A stretch of 64,000 nt of DNA, taken from positions 1-64,000 of the forward strand of contig NZ_QRZF01000017.1 of assembly GCF_003464595.1 (NCBI RefSeq), given 5' to 3'. A program made the translations under genes and the position numbers. The notes under the pieces are model-generated. The model saw only the letters and a list, made by a program, of their open reading frames with translations, did not search any database and had not been told where the DNA came from. The DNA is from Bacteroides intestinalis (GTDB taxonomy: Bacteria > Bacteroidota > Bacteroidia > Bacteroidales > Bacteroidaceae). This document shows, in pieces, positions 1 to 7,359 of the stretch (positions are counted from its first letter, which is position 1; each line of letters starts with the position of its first letter).

Positions 1-67
1 ACCGTTTTTAGTTAAATAGGTGTAAACCATTTCTGTATTAAGTCAGTCTTATTACTATCTTTCCCTG

Positions 68-2194
68 ATGCTATGTGCATTGAGTGCAGGAGTTTCCGCT
101 CAGGAAATAACAAAGAGTACGGATGTAGAGAGCGAACGGACGCTCAGCGCGGGCAGTATTATAACACAAGACAAGCAGCTGGACAGTCTTTATCAATCTC
201 TTCCTGAAGTAATGATTACCGGACAACGTCCCATCGTGAAAGCGGAGCAAGGTAAACTGGTGTACGATCTTCCGCGTCTTATCGGTAATCTACCCGTAGA
301 TAATGCTTATGATGCTGTGAAAGAACTGCCGGGCGTAACCGAGATGAATGGCGGGTTGATGTTGGCAGGGCAGGGGGTAACTGTAATATTGGATGGCAAA
401 GTTACCACCATGAGTACCGAACAGCTTTATTCTTTATTGAAAAGCATCCCGTCCAGTCGCATTGAGAAGGCGGAAGTGATGTACAATGCTCCGGCACGCT
501 ATCAGGTGCGGGGTGCACTCATCAATATCACACTGAAACAAAGCACCGGAGGCCCGTCTTCCTGGCAGGGAGAGCTTTATGGTAAATATAATCAGAAACA
601 TTACGAGGGCTTCAACGAACGTGCCAGCCTGATCTATAACGGAAATAAATTCTCAGCAGATTTTCTTTACTCACACAACCACGGACGGGGATATTCTTTA
701 ACCGATAAAGAAGCTATGCACTCTCTGGCGGACGGTTCGGTTCATCACATCACAACCGATGAGATGGGCCGAAGCCGTTCACATACTCATAGTTTCCGGG
801 TAGGAATGGATTATAATATTGCCAAGGACCATCAGCTGAGCTTTGTTTATAATGGAAGTTATTCGACTCATCATAGTTTGATGGATATTTACGGTACGCA
901 GCAGTCCAATACTCGTAGCAACAGTACCGATTGGCTGCACAACGGGCGTCTGGATTACCGTACACCTTTCGGATTGAAAGCCGGTGCTGAACTGACTTAT
1001 TATCGTTCTCCGTCCGATCAGTTATTGCATAGCAGCATGCAAGATGAAGAGCTTGCCTTTTATACCGAAGACTGTCAGCGCATCAATCGCTGGAAATTTT
1101 TCCTTGCCCAGGAGCATAATCTGGGTCGTGGATGGGGATTGAATTATGGTGCCGTTTATACGACCAGTATCGACCACAGTTATCAATATTATTATGATAC
1201 GGAGAAGGATGCGGGAACAAAGGCAGGTGTGAGCACAGGTATTCCCGATAATATGCAATCCCGCCGTCGCGAACAAACTTTGAACTTCTATGCGGGTTTC
1301 AATAAAAGTTTCGGTGATAAACTTTCCCTGGACGCTTCGCTTGCCGTGGAACATTACAAGACGCCGGTATGGAATCAGTGGGATTGGTATCCTACCATTA
1401 ATCTGAGTTATATGCCTGCCCCCGGCTATGTCTGGCAATTGGCTTTGAGCAGCGATAAGGACTATCCTGATTATTGGGCGGTGCAGGACGCTATCTCTTA
1501 TCTGGGCGGTGGATATTCTGAAATACATGGGAACCCGTTCCTGAAACCGGCTCAGGAATATCAACTTCAGTTGACACATATTTTGAAGAGTAAATACATC
1601 TTTAGCGCATGGTTTGCTCATACGAAAGATTATTCTACCCAGACTCTTTATCAATCTTCCGAACGTCTGGTGGAGATCTATAAGCATTTGAATTTTAATT
1701 ACCAACAACAAGCAGGAGTACAAGCTTCTATACCATTTGATATAAAGCAATGGTTAAACTCTCGTTTAACTTTGATTGGTGTGTGGCATCATGAGAAGGA
1801 TGATGATTTCTGGGATATTCCTTTTAACCGGAATATTTGTTATGGTATTGCCGTACTGACAAATACTTTCACTCTCTCCAAGAAGCCTGATCTGAAACTG
1901 ACACTGACAGGAATGGCTCGTAGTAAAGCGACTCAGGGAATTTATGATTTACCGTCTTCAGGGTATGTAAATGCTGCTTTGCGGTATGGCTTTGCCAAAG
2001 GAAAGGCTATTCTGAATCTTTATTGCAATGACATTTTTGAGACGGGACAGATAAAACCACGTATCCGCTTTGGTACGCAGAACGTGACGAATGATTATGC
2101 TTGTTTCAGGGAAATCGGGGTGTCGTTTACGTATAAGTTCGGAGGATATAGGGAGAAGAAGAGGGAGGAGGTGGATACGTCGAGGTTTAAATAG
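68..2194 (+). CDS. Outer-membrane beta-barrel / TonB-receptor-like protein (5' end damaged)
   Basis: A 708-residue outer-membrane protein. The N-terminal part (about residues 45-160) resembles a TonB plug domain (VMITGQRP, LPGV, ITLKQ), and the rest is a long series of amphipathic strands rich in aromatic residues ending in a barrel-like tail. This fits the receptors classed as outer-membrane beta-barrel family proteins. No SusD-like lipoprotein lies downstream, so the substrate is unknown. The ATG at 68 leaves only a stub of signal peptide (MLCALSAGVSA, then QE). A fuller signal sequence (IKSVLLLS) is present just upstream in another frame, so the 5' end is probably broken or starts unusually. 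Family is fairly sure; the start is not. Confidence 0.75.
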   Translation: MLCALSAGVSAQEITKSTDVESERTLSAGSIITQDKQLDSLYQSLPEVMITGQRPIVKAEQGKLVYDLPRLIGNLPVDNAYDAVKELPGVTEMNGGLMLAGQGVTVILDGKVTTMSTEQLYSLLKSIPSSRIEKAEVMYNAPARYQVRGALINITLKQSTGGPSSWQGELYGKYNQKHYEGFNERASLIYNGNKFSADFLYSHNHGRGYSLTDKEAMHSLADGSVHHITTDEMGRSRSHTHSFRVGMDYNIAKDHQLSFVYNGSYSTHHSLMDIYGTQQSNTRSNSTDWLHNGRLDYRTPFGLKAGAELTYYRSPSDQLLHSSMQDEELAFYTEDCQRINRWKFFLAQEHNLGRGWGLNYGAVYTTSIDHSYQYYYDTEKDAGTKAGVSTGIPDNMQSRRREQTLNFYAGFNKSFGDKLSLDASLAVEHYKTPVWNQWDWYPTINLSYMPAPGYVWQLALSSDKDYPDYWAVQDAISYLGGGYSEIHGNPFLKPAQEYQLQLTHILKSKYIFSAWFAHTKDYSTQTLYQSSERLVEIYKHLNFNYQQQAGVQASIPFDIKQWLNSRLTLIGVWHHEKDDDFWDIPFNRNICYGIAVLTNTFTLSKKPDLKLTLTGMARSKATQGIYDLPSSGYVNAALRYGFAKGKAILNLYCNDIFETGQIKPRIRFGTQNVTNDYACFREIGVSFTYKFGGYREKKREEVDTSRFK

Positions 2195-2243
2195 TGACGA
2201 GCTGCAAGCTACAAGTGACAAGTACTTTTCGGCATGATAGATG

Positions 2244-2261
2244 GGCGAATAATTATTCGCC
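2244..2261. repeat. 18-bp perfect palindrome between convergent genes
   Basis: A loop-less palindrome built on GGCGAATAATTATTCGCC lies between the receptor stop and the minus-strand toxin-like gene. The flanks carry related short words (gacgagct, gtagctcgt) in opposite orientation. It could be a REP-like element or part of a bidirectional terminator; there is no T-run directly after it. Confidence 0.6.
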
Positions 2262-2314
2262 TACGAGTACAGCGCAGCAACTCGTTACTCGTTACTGGTA
2301 GCTCGTAGCAAATC

Positions 2315-2659
2315 TTAACGTATGTATTGTCCTTCCTTGTGATTGTTTGTTATATACTTAACCAGAATACGTTCGTCTTGTTTAATGAAAAAGATATACC
2401 ATGTTGTACGAGGTGACTTGCTTCTTTTGAAAAAAGTGTATTGCATATTTTCTCCGTAACGAGAAAAATGGCTTTCGGCTGCAGGGCTGAGGTGGTAATG
2501 AACTGCCGTTGGAATTTTCTGAATAAAATCGATAATTTCGTCTACAAGTAGTTCTGCATTTTCATAAATATTCAGATAACCTTCAGTTATCAGGATATTA
2601 GGAAGTTCCTCTAAAAAATCTGAAACAGAAGGGTGTATAAGGATTTTAGTTGCGAGCAT
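2315..2659 (-). CDS. RelE/ParE-like toxin candidate
   Basis: A 114-residue basic protein. The C-terminal region (WYIFFIKQDERILVKYITNNHKEG) resembles the strand pattern of RelE/ParE-fold toxins, where WYIFF and ILVKYI would be the late strands. Catalytic residues cannot be assigned confidently. Its start overlaps the end of the upstream minus-strand gene by 14 bp, the order and coupling typical of an antitoxin-toxin operon. The pair stands alone between unrelated genes, as accessory modules often do. It could also be a non-toxic member of the fold. Confidence 0.5.
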   Translation of the reverse strand: MLATKILIHPSVSDFLEELPNILITEGYLNIYENAELLVDEIIDFIQKIPTAVHYHLSPAAESHFSRYGENMQYTFFKRSKSPRTTWYIFFIKQDERILVKYITNNHKEGQYIR

Positions 2660-2957
2660 ACATTTCTTTTAATTTGCGTTTACACTGTATGCGGAAATCC
2701 TCAACGGTTAGTCCCTGTTCCCATTCCTGCTCAAATTTATCTTTTTGTGCAATGCGTTCTTTCACAAACTCCAATACAGAATTCAATTCTTCCGGTTCGT
2801 CTATACGCATTATACGATTGACCAATTGAACCTTCATCGCATTTATATCTCCGTAGATACTTAACGGTTCGGAAGCGTTCGTTTGTTGCACCGGAATATC
2901 AGAATATTTTTTGGTCTCTTTCTTTCCCATATCTATCGTTTTTAATAATCGTTTCAA
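2646..2957 (-). CDS. Probable antitoxin partner
   Basis: A 103-residue, highly charged, mostly helical protein. The C-terminal half (EELNSVLEFVKERI and following) looks like the amphipathic toxin-binding segment of small type II antitoxins. It is the first gene of a two-gene minus-strand unit and overlaps the RelE/ParE-like gene. No ribbon-helix-helix or HTH motif is obvious. Translation could also start at the internal Met of MGKKETKK, nine residues in. Assignment rests on size, composition and gene order. Confidence 0.45.
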   Translation of the reverse strand: MKRLLKTIDMGKKETKKYSDIPVQQTNASEPLSIYGDINAMKVQLVNRIMRIDEPEELNSVLEFVKERIAQKDKFEQEWEQGLTVEDFRIQCKRKLKEMYARN

Positions 2958-3102
2958 TGATAGTACAAATATAGCATGTTTGCTTTATCTTTCAATGATT
3001 TGCTGCCATTTAAATGAAGAACTTATTTTTTTATGATTACTAAAAAACATTCCGCATACTATAAAAATCAGAATCTTTTGTCCCTTCCTCCTCTATATTT
3101 CT

Positions 3103-3110
3103 TAATTTTG
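3103..3110 (+). promoter_or_regulatory. Bacteroides -7 box of the alcohol dehydrogenase gene
   Basis: TAATTTTG matches TAnnTTTG. A TTTG at 3077-3080 lies 22 bp upstream, slightly wider than the usual spacing. Confidence 0.55.
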
Positions 3111-3185
3111 TCGGAACAAAATGAAGTATAAACCTTCCGCACACTCAATCTCAAAATGACACTGCGGAACCTAAATTATCGTATT

Positions 3186-4340
3186 ATGATTAACAGATTC
3201 GTCTTGAACGAAGTATCCTACTTCGGACCGGGTGCCCGCGAAGTGCTCCCACAGGAAATTAAACGTCTCGGCTTGAAAAAAGCCTTTGTATCTACTGACA
3301 AAGATCTGATTAAATTTGGTGTAGCTGACAAGGTGCTTTCCGTACTGAATAAGGCAGGCATACCCTATGTTGTATTCAGCGATATTAAACCAAATCCTAC
3401 GGTTAGCAATGTAAATGCAGGTGTGAAAGCGTTTGCAGAATCCGGTGCTGATTTTATTCTGGCTATTGGTGGTGGTTCTTCCATCGATACATCAAAAGCT
3501 ATCGGCATTATCACTAATAACCCGGAATTCAGTGATGTGGTTTCTCTGGAAGGAGTAGCGCCGACTCAGAAGAAATCCGTGCCTATCATTGCTTTGCCTA
3601 CTACAGCAGGAACGGCTGCCGAGGTGACTATCAACTACGTGATTACCGACGAAGTGAATGAAAAGAAGATGGTATGTGTAGATCCGAATGATATTCCTGC
3701 CATCGCTATTGTAGATGCCGAATTGATGTACACTTTGCCTAAAGGGCTGACCGCTTCTACGGGACTGGATGCATTGACACATGCTATTGAAGGTCTGATT
3801 ACTAAGGGAGCTTGGGAAATGAGTGATATGTTTGAAATTAAAGCCATCGAAATGATTACCCGTTATCTGGAAACAGCAGTGTTTGAGCCGACAAATGCAG
3901 AAGCACGTAATGGTATGGCGGTAGCGCAATATATTGCAGGTATGGCATTTTCTAATGTAGGTTTGGGCGTTGTTCATGGTATGGCACATCCGTTGGGTGC
4001 TATTTTTGACATACCTCACGGTGTGGCTAATGCGTTGTTGCTGCCTATCATTATGGAATTCAATGCTCCTGCTGCGCTTGATAAGTATGTGGAAATTGCT
4101 AAGGCGATGAAAGTATATAAAGAAGGAATGAGCCAGGAAGAAGCTGCACGTGCTGCCGTAGATGCAGTGAGAGCACTGTCAGTAAGAGTAGGTATTCCGC
4201 AACACCTTTCTGAATTAGGTATCAAGGAAAGCGATCTCGACAAGCTGGCTACGGCTGCTATTGCCGATGTTTGTACACCGGGTAATCCTCGCGAGGTGAC
4301 GAAGGAGATTATTCTGGATTTATATAAAAAAGCGTTGTAA
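3186..4340 (+). CDS. fucO: Iron-dependent alcohol dehydrogenase, lactaldehyde reductase type
   Basis: Group III (iron-containing) alcohol dehydrogenase of 384 residues when started at the ATG of MINRFVLNE, close to the roughly 382 residues of E. coli FucO. An upstream in-frame ATG at 3156 would add ten non-conserved residues. The NAD-binding GGGSSIDTSKA lies near residue 95. Metal-ligand regions are GLDALTHAIEG and the HGMAHPLGA...PHG stretch. FucO reduces L-lactaldehyde from fucose or rhamnose breakdown to 1,2-propanediol. No fucose genes are adjacent, so a broader aldehyde substrate range is possible. Convergent with the histidine kinase gene; the stop codon lies inside the shared inverted repeat. 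Confidence 0.85.
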   Translation: MINRFVLNEVSYFGPGAREVLPQEIKRLGLKKAFVSTDKDLIKFGVADKVLSVLNKAGIPYVVFSDIKPNPTVSNVNAGVKAFAESGADFILAIGGGSSIDTSKAIGIITNNPEFSDVVSLEGVAPTQKKSVPIIALPTTAGTAAEVTINYVITDEVNEKKMVCVDPNDIPAIAIVDAELMYTLPKGLTASTGLDALTHAIEGLITKGAWEMSDMFEIKAIEMITRYLETAVFEPTNAEARNGMAVAQYIAGMAFSNVGLGVVHGMAHPLGAIFDIPHGVANALLLPIIMEFNAPAALDKYVEIAKAMKVYKEGMSQEEAARAAVDAVRALSVRVGIPQHLSELGIKESDLDKLATAAIADVCTPGNPREVTKEIILDLYKKAL

Positions 4341-4433
4341 TAAGTGATTAGGGGTTAGTGATAAGTGATTAGTGCTGCGCTATAATGCCGCAAGGAGACT
4401 AATCACTTATCACTAACCCCTAATCACTTATTA
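4338..4433. terminator. 36-bp perfect inverted repeat spanning both stop codons
   Basis: Arms at 4338-4373 and 4398-4433 are perfect reverse complements with a 24-nt loop. Each arm contains two copies of AAGTGATTAG. The left arm begins with the fucO TAA and the right arm ends with the complement of the kinase stop codon. A bidirectional terminator is the simplest reading. Confidence 0.75.
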
Positions 4434-5750
4434 AACTATCGGGAACAGAAGTGTAAACGTGCTTCCTTCTCCCACTTTTGATTGCACCGTAATGCTGCCA
4501 TGATGCTGGTGCATGATTTGGCGCGAGATGGTTAACCCGATACCTGAACCAGTCGGTTTTGTGGTGAAGAATGGAATGAAAATACGTTCCTGAACTTCCG
4601 GATCGATGCCGGTTCCATTATCAGTAACACGCAGGAAAAGGTGATTTCCTGGAGTTATGCCCGCGGAAAGAGTGATTTGTGTCGCTTCGTTTTCGCGGGC
4701 ATTCCGTATCAGGTTGATAAGTACCTGTTCTATTTGCTCTTTATCTGCAATCAAGCGCAACGGAACGTTGGGAAGAGAGAGGTGTAGATCATCTGTATCA
4801 TTTTGCATCAATTGAACGACTCCTTTCAGCAATTCTCCGGCATTATAAAGTTTCAATAAAGGGTGGGGCAGATGTGATACTTCCCGGTAACTATTCATAA
4901 AGCGTACCAGCCCGTTTCCTCTGCGACCGATGGTTTGCAACATCTGTCTGATTTCCATTTTGGTTTCTTCGTCACCTTCCAGACTGTCGGCGTACTTGGC
5001 AAGAAGTTCTGTAAGCGAAATGATGGGGGTAATGGAATTCATAATCTCATGTGTCAGTACACGGATTAGCTTTTGCCAGGCTTCCGTCTCACGGTTATCC
5101 AGGGCAGAATGGATATTCTTCATTCCGGCAATCAAAAGTTTCCTGCCTTGAATGATAAACTCCATACCGGAAAGAGCGAATTGCACAGTCTCTTCTTCCT
5201 GTTTGATTTGCCATACGGACAAATCGCCTGCTTTCAGTGTATGCAGCTTAGCCGGGAGATCGGAGTGAAAGTCGACCAGATCATTTATCGTATGCGGACA
5301 ATCGATATGTATCAGGCGTTTGGCTGCATCATTGACCCATTCCATTTGCCCGTCGGGCGTATAAACAAGAATAGCCATGTCTATATGATTGGCAAGTGCC
5401 TGAAAATATTGCAATTTGCTTTCTTTCTTTTGCAGGTTGTTCCGGTAATGTTCAAGGGCATCCTGCATTTCAGTCAGCAGTTCTTCGGGAAGAGGCTGGG
5501 TGGTATTGGGATTGGAAGTGGGAGAAGAAAGAAATTCAGAGTAGCGCACAGACCAGATAAACTGGGCCATGGCACGGGCAGAACGTAAGATATACCTATA
5601 TATGGTATAAGCAACAAACGCCGTGAGGCAGAGCGCCACGAACAGGCTAAAATAAAAGCCGTGTACAGCCAACCAAGCCGAAACGAGGCAACATATCAAT
5701 AATGTAATTGTGAGCCAAAGTGGCGTTTTTACCCAAGTTTGTCTTTTCAT
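4431..5750 (-). CDS. Membrane sensor histidine kinase, NtrB-like
   Basis: A 439-residue kinase. Two closely spaced hydrophobic segments lie near residues 10-50. A PAS-like region follows (about 110-210, NHIDMAILVYTPDG). The phospho-acceptor box is RVLTHEIMNSITP (His near residue 236). The ATPase domain has the N box (LINLIRNARENEA), G1 (DNGTGI) and G2 (GSGIGLTISRQI). With almost no extracytoplasmic loop it probably senses a membrane or cytoplasmic cue. Its ATG overlaps the stop of the response regulator gene by 4 bp, so the two are translationally coupled. It should phosphorylate that NtrC-type regulator. Confidence 0.9.
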   Translation of the reverse strand: MKRQTWVKTPLWLTITLLICCLVSAWLAVHGFYFSLFVALCLTAFVAYTIYRYILRSARAMAQFIWSVRYSEFLSSPTSNPNTTQPLPEELLTEMQDALEHYRNNLQKKESKLQYFQALANHIDMAILVYTPDGQMEWVNDAAKRLIHIDCPHTINDLVDFHSDLPAKLHTLKAGDLSVWQIKQEEETVQFALSGMEFIIQGRKLLIAGMKNIHSALDNRETEAWQKLIRVLTHEIMNSITPIISLTELLAKYADSLEGDEETKMEIRQMLQTIGRRGNGLVRFMNSYREVSHLPHPLLKLYNAGELLKGVVQLMQNDTDDLHLSLPNVPLRLIADKEQIEQVLINLIRNARENEATQITLSAGITPGNHLFLRVTDNGTGIDPEVQERIFIPFFTTKPTGSGIGLTISRQIMHQHHGSITVQSKVGEGSTFTLLFPIV

Positions 5751-7135
5751 AATCCGAACTTTTCAATCCTTCTATAAAGTGAAGTCCTTGTGATTCCCAG
5801 CATTTCTGCTGCCAATGTAATGTTACCGCCACACATTCTCATTACCTCATTGATCGCATCCTTTTCCATCCGTTCCAGATTATACTTATCTTTTTCAGAT
5901 ACAGTATTGGAAGACCGGGGACTGCGTAACATGAAATCATCCGGAGTCAGCATGGTTCCTGTAGAGAGGATGACGGCACGTTCGATGGCATGCTCGAGTT
6001 CACGCACATTGCCCGGCCAACGGTAAAGCTGTAGCGTCTTTCGTGCTTCTTTGGAAATTCCCCGAAGTTCTTTCTTATACTTCTTCCGATAACGTTGGAG
6101 AAAGAAATCGGCTAACAGGAACAGGTCGTTTCCCCGTTCCCGCAAAGGCGGAATACGAATTTCAATCGTATTGATGCGGTACAGTAAATCCTGGCGGAAT
6201 TGTCCGTCGTCGATGGCACTGTATAAATCCGTATTTGTGGCACAAATCAACCTTACATCTACAGGGTAGGAGGTGGTAGAACCGAGCCGTGAACTCTTTC
6301 TTTGTTCTATGACCGAAAGTAACTTCGCTTGAAGCGGAAGACTCAGATTGCCGATTTCGTTCAGGAACAACGTTCCGCCTGAAGCCACTTCCACACGTCC
6401 CGGCTTATTCTTGCGGGCGTCGGTAAACGCACCCTTTTCATATCCGAACAATTCGCTTTCGAACAATGTGTCCGGAATACTTCCTAAATCGATAGGTACG
6501 TATATCTCATTCTTTCGGGGGGACTGTTCGTAAACAAAGCGAGCAATCAAGTCTTTTCCCGTTCCGTTTTCTCCCAGGAGCAAAAGGTTCGCATCTGTTT
6601 CGGAGAACTTTCTTATCGTCTGAAAAATAGCTTGCATGGCGGCAGATTCACCGATGACGCGCGTTGGCTCAGGGGGAAGAGTCAAAGCTTCTGTTTGTTC
6701 TTTTAAAGTCTCCTTCTGTTGTTTCAGGGATTCTACTTCCGTCCGGCTGAAACTGAGTTGCAGTGCGGAGGAGACGGTGGCTATCAGTTTCTCGTTTTGC
6801 CAGGGTTTGGGAATGAAATCTGTGGCACCTTGTTTAATGGCTTGCACAGCCTTCTCTGTATCTGCATAGGCTGTGATAAAGATAACGACCGCTTTTGCAT
6901 CCAGTTTCAGTATCTCTTCCAGCCAATGAAAGCCTTCTTTGCCACTGACAGCATCCTGACGGAAATTCATGTCGAGCAAGATAACATCGAAACGGGTACG
7001 TGAGATGACAGGTAATAATTCTCTTGGGTCATTTAGAGTAGTTATGCTTTCTGCAATAGGGCGCAGCAGCATTTTCAGAGTGAAGAGGATGTCTTCATTA
7101 TCATCTACGATTAGGATTTTACCTCGTTTCATCAT
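5747..7135 (-). CDS. NtrC-family sigma-54-dependent response regulator
   Basis: Receiver domain (GKILIVDDNEDIL; phospho-Asp in VILLDMNF), AAA+ domain with Walker A GENGTGKD, sigma-54 contact loop, GGTLFLNEIG (Walker B region), and a C-terminal Fis-type HTH (LAAEMLGITRTSLYRRIEKFGL). About 462 residues from the ATG at 7135 (another at 7132); the open frame to 7192 adds residues unlike a receiver. The sigma-54 loop reads GAFTDA instead of GAFTGA. Likely target: the divergent lipoprotein/ABC operon, whose promoter has a -24/-12 sequence and paired palindromic sites. Confidence 0.92.
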   Translation of the reverse strand: MMKRGKILIVDDNEDILFTLKMLLRPIAESITTLNDPRELLPVISRTRFDVILLDMNFRQDAVSGKEGFHWLEEILKLDAKAVVIFITAYADTEKAVQAIKQGATDFIPKPWQNEKLIATVSSALQLSFSRTEVESLKQQKETLKEQTEALTLPPEPTRVIGESAAMQAIFQTIRKFSETDANLLLLGENGTGKDLIARFVYEQSPRKNEIYVPIDLGSIPDTLFESELFGYEKGAFTDARKNKPGRVEVASGGTLFLNEIGNLSLPLQAKLLSVIEQRKSSRLGSTTSYPVDVRLICATNTDLYSAIDDGQFRQDLLYRINTIEIRIPPLRERGNDLFLLADFFLQRYRKKYKKELRGISKEARKTLQLYRWPGNVRELEHAIERAVILSTGTMLTPDDFMLRSPRSSNTVSEKDKYNLERMEKDAINEVMRMCGGNITLAAEMLGITRTSLYRRIEKFGL

Positions 7136-7168
7136 AATTCGAAAGGATTGGTTTGACTTGTTGGTGAA

Positions 7169-7188
7169 GATTGGTACGCATACCAATC
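7169..7188. promoter_or_regulatory. Operator-like inverted repeat at the regulator's own promoter
   Basis: GATTGGTA and TACCAATC flank CGCA: a perfect 8-bp inverted repeat. It lies directly downstream of a minus-strand -7 box (CAAAGATA at 7190-7197, read as TATCTTTG), where an autorepression operator would be expected. Confidence 0.55.
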
Positions 7189-7189
7189 G

Positions 7190-7197
7190 CAAAGATA
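7190..7197 (-). promoter_or_regulatory. -7 box for the response regulator/kinase operon
   Basis: Reads TATCTTTG on the minus strand, about 55 bp upstream of the regulator ATG. Confidence 0.55.
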
Positions 7198-7219
7198 TAG
7201 AAAGTTTTCGAGATAGTAG

Positions 7220-7256
7220 TGTACGGAAGCGTGCATTCGGTGTACGATATCGTGCA
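7220..7256. promoter_or_regulatory. Two tandem palindromic upstream activator sites
   Basis: TGTACG-N4-CGTGCA occurs at 7220-7235 and again at 7241-7256. The starts are exactly 21 bp apart, two helical turns, so bound dimers would sit on one face of the DNA. They lie about 55-90 bp upstream of the sigma-54 -24 element. This is the arrangement expected for an NtrC-type activator and is likely bound by the adjacent regulator. Confidence 0.7.
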
Positions 7257-7309
7257 ATTTTGTGCAGATAGCATTTAGATAAATCTTTGTATATTAGCTA
7301 TCTAACCAT

Positions 7310-7326
7310 TTGGTATGGTTGTTGCC
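7310..7326 (+). promoter_or_regulatory. Sigma-54 (-24/-12) promoter
   Basis: The GG at 7312-7313 and GC at 7324-7325 are separated by exactly 10 nt, within a TTGGTATG...TTGC context that matches the sigma-54 consensus. The ATG of the downstream lipoprotein gene lies 34 bp after the GC. There is no good TAnnTTTG box in this interval on the plus strand. Confidence 0.75.
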
Positions 7327-7359
7327 ATCTATTTTAAAGTAAACGAATAAGAAAAACAT

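Noticed and set aside
1022..1750. 242-residue minus-strand open frame inside the receptor gene
   Set aside because: Composition is that of a reverse-complement shadow; no conserved motif, promoter or ribosome site.
3156..3185. Ten-residue extension of the alcohol dehydrogenase
   Set aside because: Not conserved in the family; ATG 3186 gives the standard length.
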